DNA from: Arion vulgaris
Lineage: Eukaryota > Mollusca > Gastropoda > Stylommatophora > Arionidae
Assembly: GCA_020796225.1 (NCBI GenBank)
Contig: CM036771.1
Coordinates: 25,650,176-25,714,175 of the forward strand
Reading direction: 5' to 3'
DNA length: 64,000 nucleotides
In this document: piece by piece, positions 45,956 to 55,914 of the stretch
How the letters are laid out: each line of letters begins with the position of its first letter
Position numbering within the stretch: position 1 is the first letter of the stretch
Notes under the pieces: generated by a model
Told to the model about the DNA's origin: nothing
Databases searched by the model: none
What the model saw: only the letters and a program-made list of their open reading frames with translations
Program-made: the position numbers and the translations under genes

Positions 45956-46127
45956 ACAAGAATAGTTGCTTCCACTTACATTTACAATCTGCAACGTTCC
46001 ACTTAGAAAACTACATAGTCTGACAGTTGTACATGTACACCAATACTATTACTTAATAAACACGTTATAATGAAACATTAATTGAACTATCGACTAAATT
46101 ATCAAGGAAATATAGTTTTCAAAGTTA

Positions 46128-46395
46128 ATAAATGCACTGAAATAGTCATAATTTATAATCACTGAAATAATCATAATTTTATAGTCACTGAAATAATCAT
46201 AATTGTATAGTCACTGAAATAATCATAATTTTATAGTCACTGAAATAATCATAATTCTATAGTCACTGAAATAATCATAATTTTATAGGAACTAAAATAA
46301 TCATAATTATATAGTCACTGAAACCATCATAATTCTATAGACATTGAAATATTCATAATTCTATAATCACTGAAATAGTTATAATTCAATCATAT
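46128..46395. repeat. 26-bp minisatellite
   Basis: About ten copies with signature AATCATAATTTTATAGTCAC. 46396-46629 holds nothing recognised. Confidence 0.93.
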
Positions 46396-47051
46396 GCGAG
46401 ATATGCGGTTACTACGTATCTATTTTCTGTTATAGAAACTGTAGCAGCTTATATATATGATAACCAGAAATGTATAACAGGATACAGATCTGCATGATAG
46501 ACACGGTTCACTAGCCGTGAGGACATTTCAGAGACAGTGGGTAACTGGGTCATGTGATATCACAGTTGCAAATCTGATTTCCGTGTCGTCAGAATTTCTT
46601 ATTAAAAGAACATTTGTTCACATAACCAGTTAGATATATTAGGATATAGATGGTGACTGTAGTAAAACTATGTAGAATGGCAAAACACGTAAAAACAAAG
46701 TACTGTAGTTTTACAAAATACAAAAACAATGACAATACACAGCAACGTTTCGATCAAAAAGCCTTTTATCAAGCAAAACGATACAATAAACCTGACGAAT
46801 AACTCAGAACACTACATATAGACTTTAACAAAGATATAGTAATCGAACTGACCATATGAGTGCTCGCGACGTACAGGTCACTGTTATCCGATCATGTTCA
46901 TCTGATGATCGTAGTCGATTTGCTCTGGAGAATCGCTTTATTTTTTATATGGTACCTTACGACCTCATGGACTCAACACTCTATATCCTATGCTATTCTT
47001 AGTACTTTCTCTTCTCATGCTCTATATTTTATATGTGTATATGTTAAATAC

Positions 47052-47142
47052 GTGAGCGTCTGTAGCTCAAGCGGTAGTGAGCTCGATCACGAACTCAAGC
47101 GTACCTGGTTCAAACTCCACGGTGGGCAAGTTTGGAAGCAAA
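47052..47142 (+). mobile_element. SINE-2 head
   Basis: GCGTCTGTAGCTCAAGCGGT (A box), CTGGTTCAAACTCCACGG (B box) and TTTGGAAGCAAA. Only the tRNA-like head is present; the next SINE starts at once. Confidence 0.82.
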
Positions 47143-47405
47143 ATGAGAGCCGCTGTAGCGTAGTTGTTAGTGAACTCGCTTCGCAAGGCTGGTGGTCTGG
47201 GTTCAGCTCCGCAATGTGCGTGGAATTTTCCCGACCACGACGGCTCTCAGGTCGACCCAGCCTCAACTGGGTACCAGACATGCTCTGGGAAAGTAAAGGC
47301 GGCCGGCGTGATGCTGACCACATCACCCATCGTGTGCCGACGGTCAATGAAAAATACAGGCCTAACACTGTATTGACCTATATACCACGAGGTATGAAAG
47401 GGTTC
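47143..47405 (+). mobile_element. SINE-4 copy
   Basis: Head GAGAGCCGCTGTAGCGTAGT (A box) and CTGGGTTCAGCTCCGCAA (B box). Body AGTAAAGGCGGCCGGCGTGA and ACCACATCACCCATCGTG. A second copy lies at 48335-48533 and a fragment at about 47925-47975. Confidence 0.82.
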
Positions 47406-47620
47406 CTTTACTTTTTACTTTTATATGTTAAATGTATATGAGTCATATATTTACTTGATTTTTTGATTGTTTCTCTTATTTTTCCACTTACAGTTTTTCT
47501 GTATTTATTTCGTTATTCGTTTTAGTCACATATTTTCATTCGCTTTTAACTGCTGCTATATCTTTGTTAAAGTCTATATGTAATGTTCTGAGTTATCCGT
47601 CAGGTTTGTTATATCGTTTG

Positions 47621-47648
47621 CTTGATAAAGGCCTTTTGGTCGAAACGT
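47621..47648 (+). promoter_or_regulatory. Hammerhead-ribozyme-like core in Penelope-like terminal repeat
   Basis: CTTGATAAAG-GCC-TTTT-GGT-CGAAAC resembles the hammerhead core CUGAUGA, stem II, GAAA, with a short GC stem closed by UUUU and a GUC 5' of it near 47609. Penelope-like elements are known to carry hammerhead motifs in their terminal repeats. Here the CUGAUGA box reads UUGAUAA, so this copy is probably inactive. Matching sites are near 8376-8401 and, inverted, 46746-46774. Confidence 0.45.
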
Positions 47649-47757
47649 TGCTGTGTATTGTCATTGTATTTGTATTTTGTAAAACTACAGTACTTTGTTA
47701 TTACGTGTTTCGCCATTAGATATATTAGGGAATACCTTGCTTGTTAATTAAGGGATT

Positions 47758-48318
47758 AAAGCCTCTTTAAGCCGAAGTACGCCCCTTTCAACCTAAGACG
47801 AACTTTTTATTGGTTATATCAGAGCGTGTCTTCCAACAAACATGAAAATTAAGAATTAACTCCTTTCGGAGAATTCAATTATGGTTGATAATTCAGACTG
47901 AACGTGTTATGTCTGTATTTGTCAATGTCCATCGGCGTACTATGGTTGATGTGGTCAACATCACGCTGGCGAGATGTATTCGTAAATTCCGTGTTAGACC
48001 TGTTTCTCTCTCGCGCGATCCCCGTGTTAGGCCTATTTAAAACATTTAGATTCCCCTAAAGGAATTAATTCTTATTTTTCATGTTTCTTGTCTATGTTGA
48101 GTGTTGTATATATCAATATTTCATTGTCTATGTCAGTATGTCGTGTATTGTCTCTTGTTAGTATGTATTGTCTATGTCATTATGTTGTGTCTATTTCAGT
48201 ATGTCTTATCCATGTCCGTATATTTTGTCTATGTCAGTATGTCTTGTCTATATCCGCTTTGATAACCAAAACAATGTTCGTCCTTAGGTTGAAAGCGGTG
48301 TGCCTCGGCTTAAAATCC
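47758..48318 (+). mobile_element. Foldback-type element (repeat Y) with internal minisatellite
   Basis: The left arm contains TTTAAGCCGAAGTACGCCCC, GTTATATCAGAGCGTG, ACAAACATGAAAATTAAGAA and CTCCTTTCGGAGAATTC. The right arm holds the same blocks inverted: CCTAAAGGAATTAATTCTTA, TTTTTCATGTTTC, then CTTAGGTTGAAAGCGGTGTG and CCTCGGCTTAAAA. Between the right-arm blocks, 48085-48250, lies an array of TCTATGTCAGTATGTCTTG, the unit of the 45-kb array. The centre includes a SINE-4 fragment near 47925-47975. No transposase was seen. Confidence 0.65.
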
Positions 48319-48334
48319 ACTACTTAACCAACAA

Positions 48335-48533
48335 ATAACAATAGGCTTGTCTTGTTCAATGAACATCGTCCTATGATGTGTGGTGTAATCAACATCTCGC
48401 CGACCACCTTTACTTCACATGAGATTTCTGGTACACAATAAAGGATGGTTCGACTTCAATTAGGGAATTGAACCCAGATCACACGCCTAAAATGCAAATG
48501 CTCTAACCACTGTGCTATTACAGCTCTCGTGAC
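48335..48533 (-). mobile_element. SINE-4 copy
   Basis: On the minus strand: head GCTGTAATAGCACAGTGGTT (A box) and CTGGGTTCAATTCCCTAA (B box), body AGTAAAGGTGGTCGGCGAGA. The body matches 47143-47405; the head is more diverged. Confidence 0.78.
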
Positions 48534-48633
48534 AGTTCAACATTCATAAATTTTAAAATATTCGAGTAGAACTATCGTATGAAAGCATGACAATAGTAGG
48601 AATTCGAATAAAGATTCACTAAATTTTTACCCT

Positions 48634-49612
48634 CAAATAATTACCCTAAGACTAATTTTGGAGGAACATATTGAGAAGCAACAACCACTCATACTAAACT
48701 TCATCAATTTTTAAAAAGCCTTTGATAGTCTACACAGAATCTCTCTATGGAATATTCTGAGATGCTATGGAATACCAGACAAAATAATAAACATTATTAA
48801 GAGCCTCTATGATGGTTCACATTGTGCAGTTCGCACTGATGTTGGACACAGCGACTGGTTTATGGTTGAAACCGGAGTAAAGCAAGACTGTATTCTATCT
48901 CCGCTATTGTTTGGAGTGGCCATTGACTGGGTGATGCGAAAATGTTGCAGGGCGAAACTGGCATCGATTGGGTAGAAAATAGTCAACTAGAAGATTTGGA
49001 TTTTGCAGATGATATTGCCTTGTTAAGTAGAAACAACCAAGATATGCAAAGAAAAACAGACAACTTGTCATCTATAGCATCAAAAGTTGGACTGCAGATA
49101 AGCTATGAAAAAACAAATATAATGAAGACACCTATGGCAAGTAATGCAGATATCACACTGGAATCTAAAATGATAAAAATAACAGAGCAGTTCACCTATT
49201 TGGGTAGCAATTTTGATTGCACAGGAAATGTTAAAAAGAAATTATGATACGAATTGGCAAAGCAACATCAGCTTTTAAAAGTCTAAATAAAATATGGAAC
49301 TGCAAGTTATATAGTATTAAAACTAAATTACGAATTTTCAATTCAAATGTTGTATCAATCCTAACATATGCCAGCGAGAGTTGGAAAATGACTAAAGATA
49401 TAGAAAGCAAGTTGAATGCATTTGAAAATAGATGTCTGCGAAAAATAATGAATATAAAATGGAACGAATTCAGGAGAAGTGATGAAATCAGAGACATGTC
49501 TGGTCAACCACTAGTGACAACTGTTATAAGAAAGAGAAGATGGAGATATGTTGGGCACACCTTGATGAGAAATGATCAACGAATATGTAACGTATAACGG
49601 TACGAGAGGAAT
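48634..49612 (+). mobile_element. LINE-A copy 2 with internal deletion
   Basis: Starts within the RT domain (ITLRLILEEHIEKQQPLI region). It includes the DVGHSDWFMVETGVKQDCIL segment that copy 1 lost, LDFADDIALLSRNNQDMQ, YLGSNFDCTGNVKKKL and ILTYASESWKMTKDIESKLN. It jumps at about 49586 from RNDQRI directly to the 3' end GTAACGTATAACGGTACGAG plus a TTATTATT tail, missing about 170 bp present in copy 1. Three frames, pseudogene. Confidence 0.9.
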
Positions 49613-49649
49613 TATTATTATTCACTAAATTAGAGAAATCTCCAGGTAT

Positions 49650-49989
49650 GCAAACCATATGTCATGATAGTTCTCCTTGATGGATCTGAGACTTGGAAAA
49701 ATGTTAGGAAAATAGAAAATATGACAGGGTGGTTCTCCTTGATGGATCTGAGACTTGGAAAAATGTTAGGAAAATAGTAAATATGACAGGGTGGTTCTCC
49801 TTGATGGATCTGAGACTTGGAAAAATGTTAGGAAAATAGAAAATATGTCACTGCTGAAGTTGGAGAAGCACGCCTGTATGGCGGGAGACATGATAACAAG
49901 GAAATCAAGCCTTCACGCAAAATCAGTCAGAAACGGCATACCAGGTGCACTGACTACACCCGAATTCAAGCGAGCAAACGCAAGAAGTA
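49650..49989 (+). mobile_element. LINE fragment with 62-bp triplication
   Basis: The segment reading VVLLDGSETWKNVRKIEN, the 'GSETW' box found after the RT domain of many LINEs, is present three times at a 62-bp spacing (about 49665-49850). It then continues LKLEKHACMAGDMITRKS and runs into the (GAA)n tract as a tail. Confidence 0.75.
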
Positions 49990-50312
49990 GAGGAAGAAGA
50001 AGAAGAAGAGAAGAAGAAGAAGAAGAAGAAGAAGGAGAAGAAGAAGAAGAAGAAGAGGAAGAAGAAGAGGAAGAAGAAGAAGAGAAGAAGAAGAAGAAGA
50101 GGAAGAAGAAGAAGAAGAGGAAAAAGAAGAAGAAGAGGAAGAAGAAGAAGAAGAGGAAGAAGAAGAAGAGGAAGAAGAAGAAGAGGAAGAAGAATAAGAA
50201 GAAGAAGAAGAAGGAGAAGAAGAAGAAGAAGAAGAAGAAGAAGAAGAAGAGTAAGAAGAAGAAGAGAAGAAGAAGAAGAAGAAGAAGAAGAAGAGAAGAA
50301 GAAGAAGAAGAA

Positions 50313-50343
<31 letters not shown>

Positions 50344-50352
50344 AAGAGAGAA

Positions 50353-50384
<32 letters not shown>

Positions 50385-50412
50385 AGAAGAAGAGTAAGAA
50401 GAAGAAGAAAAT
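49990..50412. repeat. (GAA)n purine tract
   Basis: About 420 bp of GAA with GGAA, AGAGAA and three TAA interruptions. The plus strand is almost pure purine and largely mirror-symmetric. It appears to have grown from the GAA tail of the adjacent LINE fragment. Confidence 0.96.
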
Positions 50413-50493
50413 ATGTTAAGTGAATTTAAAGGGAGGTTATAAATAAAATGTGACGCCTTCCAAAAAATAGTTACAATCAACACCAGAAAACGG

Positions 50494-50740
50494 AGAGGGT
50501 CTCTGCGGCTAAGTGATTAAGCCCTTGCCTTGGGAGTCGAAGATCGTGGGTTCGAATTCGGACCGCGTCGTTCTGTTCCACGAGTGCATTTTTTCCAGAA
50601 ACCCTAGGATTGTTGCCGGAGCTACGGAGTTCGTGCTTTGTGCAATACTCTCGGTAGGTGGCGTGCCATTTCTGCGGAGAGGACCGAGCCATATGGGGTA
50701 AAACCCGGTGCAATGAAGTCAATCCTTCAGCTTTAAAACC
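50494..50740 (+). mobile_element. SINE-3 copy
   Basis: Head TCTCTGCGGCTAAGTGATTA (A box) and GTGGGTTCGAATTCGGACC (B box); body GATTGTTGCCGGAGCTACGG, GTGCTTTGTGCAATACTCTC and GCGGAGAGGACCGAGC. The second copy is at 55402-55660. Confidence 0.87.
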
Positions 50741-50814
50741 ATTTATATATAAACTTTTCATTCTCTTATATTTTACAGAAAACAAAAGCTAAAAATAAAT
50801 GACGTTTGTATGAT

Positions 50815-51720
50815 GGAAAATATACGAAATAAATCTTCTGTATTGATCTCAACACGAGCAAAATCTCCATCGACAAACGCCTATTCAAACAAGTCAAAAA
50901 CTTTACATACCAAGGGAGCATCATTTCAGGAAACGGAAGAATAACAAAATACAACATAGATGCAATAAAGCAAAATAAACACTAGGATAAATGGTGCCAA
51001 TTTTCAAATGCAAACAGGTCACCATGAACACAAAAATAGCATTGTTCAACACAATATTTCTCCCTACATTATACAATCAGTGCCAAACCTGGACACTGAC
51101 ATTAAATGACAGAAGAAAACTAGTCACAACAGAGATGAAGTGTCTATGAAGAATGCTGGTAGTAACAAGAAGAGACCGACTTAGAAATGAAGACATCAGG
51201 GGAAAAAGTGGGTACAACATCAGTACTGAACTTTATCAAGAAAAAGTGGGTACAACATCAGTACTGAACTTTATCAAGAAAAAGTGGTACAACATCAGTA
51301 CTGAACTTTATCAAGAAAAAGTGGTACAACATCAGAACTGAACTTTATCAAGAAACAAGAAATTAAATGGTTCGACCACATAAACAGATTACCAACAGAC
51401 AATGCACCACAGAGAGAGCAATGTTGATCCAATACAATTGATACAAAGCAAAAGGCCGGTCACGCAAAAGGTGGAACTCAAGAGATAACAGAGGCGACGA
51501 AAGTCACTAACACACAAAACCCGTGCTAGAAAACTCTTCTTACCCTGAAGCTGTGGGGCAAATGAAGATTGGAGAAGAGAAAGAAAGACAAGGTGCATAG
51601 AGAGGCTCGCTCCAGGTGTCTCCGTTTTCGACCTGACGCTGAAAGGCAAACCAGGATTGGAGAATAGACAGATAGATTCCTCTCGCTCACAAATCACATC
51701 TTTGGATACTTTTGAGCTCA
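50815..51720 (+). mobile_element. LINE-H fragment with 37-bp tandem
   Basis: Reads KNFTYQGSIISGNGRITKYN, then TKIALFNTIFLPTLYNQCQT, WTLTLNDRRKLVTTEMKC and RNEDIRGKSG. At 51205-51352 a 33 to 38-bp coding segment (STELYQEK) is repeated four times, then IKWFDHINRLP-like sequence follows. The stretch from 51440 is a poorly matching 3' part. Confidence 0.8.
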
Positions 51721-51904
51721 TTTTCTATACCTCATCATTAATTTAACATGGATTGGTGTAAAGCATGAACATTTAACAAGGCAGTGGAAAAACATATATG
51801 TGTTTTTTGATATATAAGTGTTACAGAAGAGTCCTCCGTATATCATGAACAGAGAAAGAGAACAAATATATATATCCAGAAATAACTCAAAATCAAAGAA
51901 AACT

Positions 51905-52085
51905 CACTGATGCTACAAATAAGAATGAAAAACTCACTGATGCTACAAATAAGAATGAAAAACTCACTGATGCTACAAATAAGAATGAAAAACTCACTGA
52001 TGCTACATATAAGAATGAAAAACTCACTGATGCTACAAATAAGAATGAAAAACTCACTGATGCTACAAATAAGAATGAAAACTAA
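51905..52085. repeat. 30-bp tandem inside LINE-C
   Basis: Six copies of a 30-bp unit (CTCACTGATGCTACAAATAA). Single copies of the same sequence exist in the LINE-C fragment at 39130. Confidence 0.95.
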
Positions 52086-52107
52086 AGCATTTGGTGTTTT
52101 TACAATA

Positions 52108-53640
52108 AGGGTTAGAGAAGGCCGTTATGGAAGAAGGCATCCCGGTAAAGGGAGGAAGAGAAATAACTCTGTGAAGATAGGGTTAGAGAAGGACGTTATG
52201 GAAGAAGGCATCCCGGTAAAGGGAGGAAGAGAAATAACTCTGTGAAGATAGGGTTAGAGAAGGACGTTATGGAAGAAGGCATCCCGGTAAAGGAGGAAGA
52301 GAATAACTCTGTGAAGATAGGATTAGAGAAGGACGTTATGGAAGAAGGCATCCCGGTAAAGGGAGGAAGAGAAATAACTCTGTGAAGATAGGGTTAGAGA
52401 AAGACGTTATGGAAGAAGGTATCCCGGTAAAGGGAGGAAGAGAAATAACTCTGTGAAGATAGGATTAGAAAGACGTTATGGAAGAGGCATCCAGTAAAGG
52501 GGGCAAGAGAAATAACTCTGTGAAGATAGGATTAGAGAAAGACGTTATGGAAGAAGGTATCCCGGTAAAGGGAGGAAGAGAAATAACTCTGTGAAGATAG
52601 GGTTAGAAAAGACGTTATGGAAGAAGGTATCCGGTAAAGGAGGAAGAGAAATAACTCTGTGAAGATAGGGTTAGAGAAGGACGTTATGGAAGAAGGCATC
52701 CCGGTAAAGGGAGGAAGAGAAATAACTCTGTGAAGATAGGGTTAGAGAAAGACGTTATGGAAGAAGGTATCCCGGTAAAGGGAGGAAGAGAAATAACTCT
52801 GTGAAGATAGGGTTAGAGAAGGACGTTATGGAAGAAGGCATCCCGGTAAAGGGAGGAAGAGAAATAACTCTGTGAAGATAGGGTTAGAGAAAGACGTTAT
52901 GGAAGAAGTATCCGGTAAAGGGAGGAAGAGAAATAACTCTGTGAAGATAGGGTTAGAGAAGGACGTTATGGAAGAAGGTATCCCGGTAAAGGGAGGAAGA
53001 GAAATAACTCTGTGAAGATAGGGTTAGAGAAGGACGTTATGGAAGAAGGCATCCCGGTAAAGGGAGGAAGAGAAATAACTCTGTGAAGATAGGATTAGAG
53101 AAAGACGTTATGGAAGAAGGTATCCCGGTAAAGGGAGGAAGAGAAATAACTCTGTGAAGATAGGGTTAGAGAAGGACGTTATGGAAGAAGGCATCCCGGT
53201 AAAGGGAGGAAGAGAAATAACTCTGTGAAGATAGGGTTAGAGAAGGACGTTATGGAAGAAGGTATCCCGGTAAAGGGAGGAAGAGAAATAACTCTGTGAA
53301 GATAGGGTTAGAGAAGGACGTTATGGAAGAAGGTATCCCGGTAAAGGGAGGAAGAGAAATAACTCTGTGAAGATAGGGTTAGAGAAGGACGTTATGGAAG
53401 AAGGTATCCCGGTAAAGGGAGGAAGAGAAATAACTCTGTGAAGATAGGGTTAGAGAAGGACGTTATGGAAGAAGGTATCCCGGTAAAGGGAGGAAGAGAA
53501 ATAACTCTGTGAAGATAGGGTTAGAGAAGGACGTTATGGAAGAAGGTATCCCGGTAAAGGGAGGAAGAGAAATAACTCTGTGAAGATAGGGTTAGAGAAG
53601 GCCGTTATGGAAGAAGGCATCCCGGTAAAGGGGGCGAAGA
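52108..53640. repeat. 71-bp tandem inside LINE-C
   Basis: About 22 copies with signatures GACGTTATGGAAGAAGGCAT and AAAGGGAGGAAGAGAAATAA. 71 is not a multiple of three, so each copy shifts frame and no long product is possible. Variants alternate (GGCATCCCGG or GGTATCCCGG; GAAGGACG or GAAAGACG). 53791-54400 beyond the LINE end holds nothing recognised. Confidence 0.96.
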
Positions 53641-54401
53641 GAAATAACTCTGCGAAGATGGATTCAGGATCTAATTGATGATTTGAGCATAACAACTGGC
53701 CTATGAGAGAGAGAGAAATTTCAAAGGACCGTTAGGGTAGTAAAGTTTTGCTCAGGACAAGCTATTTGATGATAATGAGGTTCAAAATTAATGTTGTCCT
53801 GCTTGTATTAATAAGTAAACAAATTTTGATCCGATTTTTTATTTTGGTAATTACTGCTTAGGATAAAAGATAAAGTAAAATTTCTGACTTAACACGATAT
53901 TAAATCTATACATTTTATAACCAACTTAACTTATTCATAATTTTGTTAAGAAACCAAGCAAATGGTTGAAAATAGTCTCGTACTTTCAAACTCCTACACG
54001 AATAAGCTGTCCAAATTTCATAATTTTAGAATTCTGCGTTCAAATGGTTATTATTTTTTGTGACACACAAACACACACACCGACAAGGACATTCATATTA
54101 TAAGACTGTCTAATCTGTTCACGAAACATGTCGTTAAACTCCAAGATTCATCTGTAGTTTCAATATCAGTTTTCAGATAATCATCAGTGCAGAAAGTAAT
54201 CAGGATTTATAACCAATTCAAAATAGAAATATTTCATCTAATTCCTATTTACAAAGGATTATGTCTTGCGTAAAGCAAAAGAACCCATCCTAATTATATA
54301 TTTGAATACTTTGAAAACTGAAAGTATTTTTCTAGACAGCAGGAGGGCTAAGTGCAGTAGCATGAAGTAAAGTAAGCGAAGAGAAAGGATGTATCTAGAC
54401 C

Positions 54402-54544
54402 AGCAGTTCTTAACCTTTTTAATATCTTTAACTGGATTGGAACCCCAAAGTATGCTCTATCTTGTTTGCGCAAGTTATGCATACCGATAGGTTCGGCTAG
54501 ACGGGAAAGTCACACAAGAAACCCAAGTATCAACCAGCATAGAA
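54402..54544 (+). mobile_element. hAT-like terminal segment
   Basis: CAGCAGTTCTTAACCTTTTT at 54402 is a typical hAT terminal sequence. The following DNA (TTGGAACCCCAAAGTATGCT) recurs diverged after the LINE at 54768-54850, so the LINE-E piece seems to interrupt or join duplicated parts. The other end was not found. Confidence 0.4.
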
Positions 54545-54790
54545 CTTCTTCTTTTGCCGTCACACTACTACCGGGTTGGTGCCCAGTGTCGTGATTTTCT
54601 GTTTTTGTCTCCGCTGTTCTGGTGGCTTGGGTGATTGTTATTTTTGCTCTTTGACAGGACTCTGCTATGCCATCTAACCATCTTTTTCGTGGTCTTCCTC
54701 TCGCCTTCTTTCCTGATTATCTGTTGTAGAAGACTGTATACTGTCGAGTTTGGATGCAATCTTATTATTGGAACCGCAAAGTATTCCAGT
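54545..54790 (-). mobile_element. LINE-E 3' fragment
   Basis: The minus strand reads RKEGERKTTKKMVRWHSRVL, SKSKNNNHPSHQNSGDKNRK and the GGCACCAACCCGGTAGTAGT 3' end with a GAA-rich tail. Confidence 0.8.
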
Positions 54791-55012
54791 ACACAAAGAC
54801 GGGAAAACCACGAGAGAAACCCCAGTAGATACATCAACCGACACAGAATGGAAGGTGTTAGTCTATACACATTGAAATACATGCTTGAGATGAGATCGGA
54901 GCAATTATGGGCATGTCCGATGCACAATGAAGATGATTCTCAAATGAATAATGAGGAACCCTAAAATATTTCATGTATGAAAATGTTCTGGAATGAATCA
55001 TCTATGTGTTTA

Positions 55013-55185
55013 CAATAGTAAACAATAGCTGCAAGTGAAAATCTTAAAGGAGTGTTTATGTTGTAAAGAAATAAGAAAGTTTAAATTAGACAAGCAATAG
55101 TAAACAATAGCTGCAGAGTGAAAATCTTAAAGGAGTGTTTATGTTGTAAAGAAACATGAAAGCTTAAATTAGACAAGAAATTCGT
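55013..55185. repeat. Two-copy tandem duplication, about 84 bp
   Basis: CAATAGTAAACAATAGCTGC ... GAAAGTTTAAATTAGACAAG occurs twice in a row with small differences. Confidence 0.85.
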
Positions 55186-55227
55186 TTATGGTTCAACTTG
55201 AATGAATGCTCTACATCACAGTAGCAA

Positions 55228-55777
55228 TTTATCTCCGTATACCATGGACAAAGACGAAATCAAATAGATATATCTAGAAGGAATTCGGTCAAATAATAAT
55301 AATAGCTCAAACTTGTAATCTAAGCTCAAACTATGCATCTCTCAATTGGTTTCTATACTTATTTTTCAGGTGAATAGAAGCAAAGAAAGATTGTTCACAC
55401 AAGGGGATGTCTGTGGCTAACTGCCAAGCCATTGCATTGCGTTCCGAAGTTCCTCGGTTCGAATCCGGACTACGTCGTTCTGTTCATAAGTGCATTGTTT
55501 CCAGATACTCCTAGGATTGTTGCTGGAGCTACAGAGTTCATGCTTTGTGCAATACTCTCGGCAGATGGCGTACCACTTCTGCGGAGAGGGACCGAGCTAT
55601 AGGAAGTAAATCCCAGTGCAATGAAGTAAATCCCTCGGCTTAAGCTACTTTTGGTCACTCAAGTATGTCACACAAGCTGCTACAGAGGCGAGGCATCTGG
55701 CATATGAGAGAGAGAGAGAAATTTCGAAAATGTTGAGGTAGCAATGTTCTACTCAGGAGAAGCTATTTGATTATTAT
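55228..55777 (+). mobile_element. LINE-C remnants around SINE-3
   Basis: 55228-55290 matches the RISWTEKRTNRS block of LINE-C. 55665-55777 matches its 3' end (AYERERE, GTAGCAATGTTCTACTCAGG, AGCTATTTGATTATTA). The SINE-3 copy and some unassigned DNA lie between. Confidence 0.6.
55402..55660 (+). mobile_element. SINE-3 copy
   Basis: Head ATGTCTGTGGCTAACTGCCA and B box CTCGGTTCGAATCCGGAC; body GATTGTTGCTGGAGCTACAG and GCGGAGAGGGACCGAGCTAT. Confidence 0.85.
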
Positions 55778-55784
55778 ACCATTA

Positions 55785-55885
55785 CAAAGCCGTTCAGAAA
55801 GCAATGGCAAACTACTGAACGTATAAGTAATGCCTAGAAGAGTAACGACTCGTTTACCGTGGTTGATGGCCTGTAAAGAATATAC
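55785..55885 (+). mobile_element. SINE-2 3' part
   Basis: GCCGTTCAGAAAGCAATGGC, CTACTGAACGTATAAGTAAT and CGACTCGTTTACCGTGG. The head is missing. Confidence 0.75.
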
Positions 55886-55914
55886 GACGATTGTTTTCGT
55901 CATTACAAACGCCA

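Larger units (their letters stand above)
46644..47715 (+). mobile_element. Penelope-like element with inverted ends, holding two SINEs
   Basis: 46855-47040 matches the C-terminal end of the relic at 7574-8530 (SRPSDHV-like region, CTCTGGAGAATCG), and 47410-47715 its 3' non-coding part. The left end, 46648-46825, is an inverted copy of the right end, about 47555-47715 (AACGTTTCGATC on the left, GATCGAAACGTT-type on the right). TTAGATATATTAGG flanks the whole at 46630-46643 and 47716-47729, a 14-bp target-site duplication. Only a stub of the coding region remains. Confidence 0.85.
51755..53790 (+). mobile_element. LINE-C fragment carrying two tandem expansions
   Basis: Before the arrays it reads CYRRVLRIS-TEKENK, the same block as 39050-39085. 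The LMLQIR segment is then expanded (51905-52085), followed by LEKDVMEEGIPVKGGREITL (52108-53640). After the arrays the element resumes with RWIQDLIDDLS and ends GACAAGCTATTTGATGATAA. Both arrays therefore arose inside the retrotransposon. Confidence 0.85.

Noticed and set aside
47052..47142. A functional tRNA gene
   Set aside because: A and B boxes are present but no clean cloverleaf and acceptor stem; it continues into a SINE body as in many other copies.
49791..50483. Lys/Glu-rich and Ser/Leu-rich open frames
   Set aside because: Direct translation of the (GAA)n tract and its complement, after a LINE fragment.
50494..50570. A functional tRNA gene at the SINE-3 head
   Set aside because: Two copies share a long identical non-tRNA body, so it is a SINE head; the acceptor stem is not complementary.
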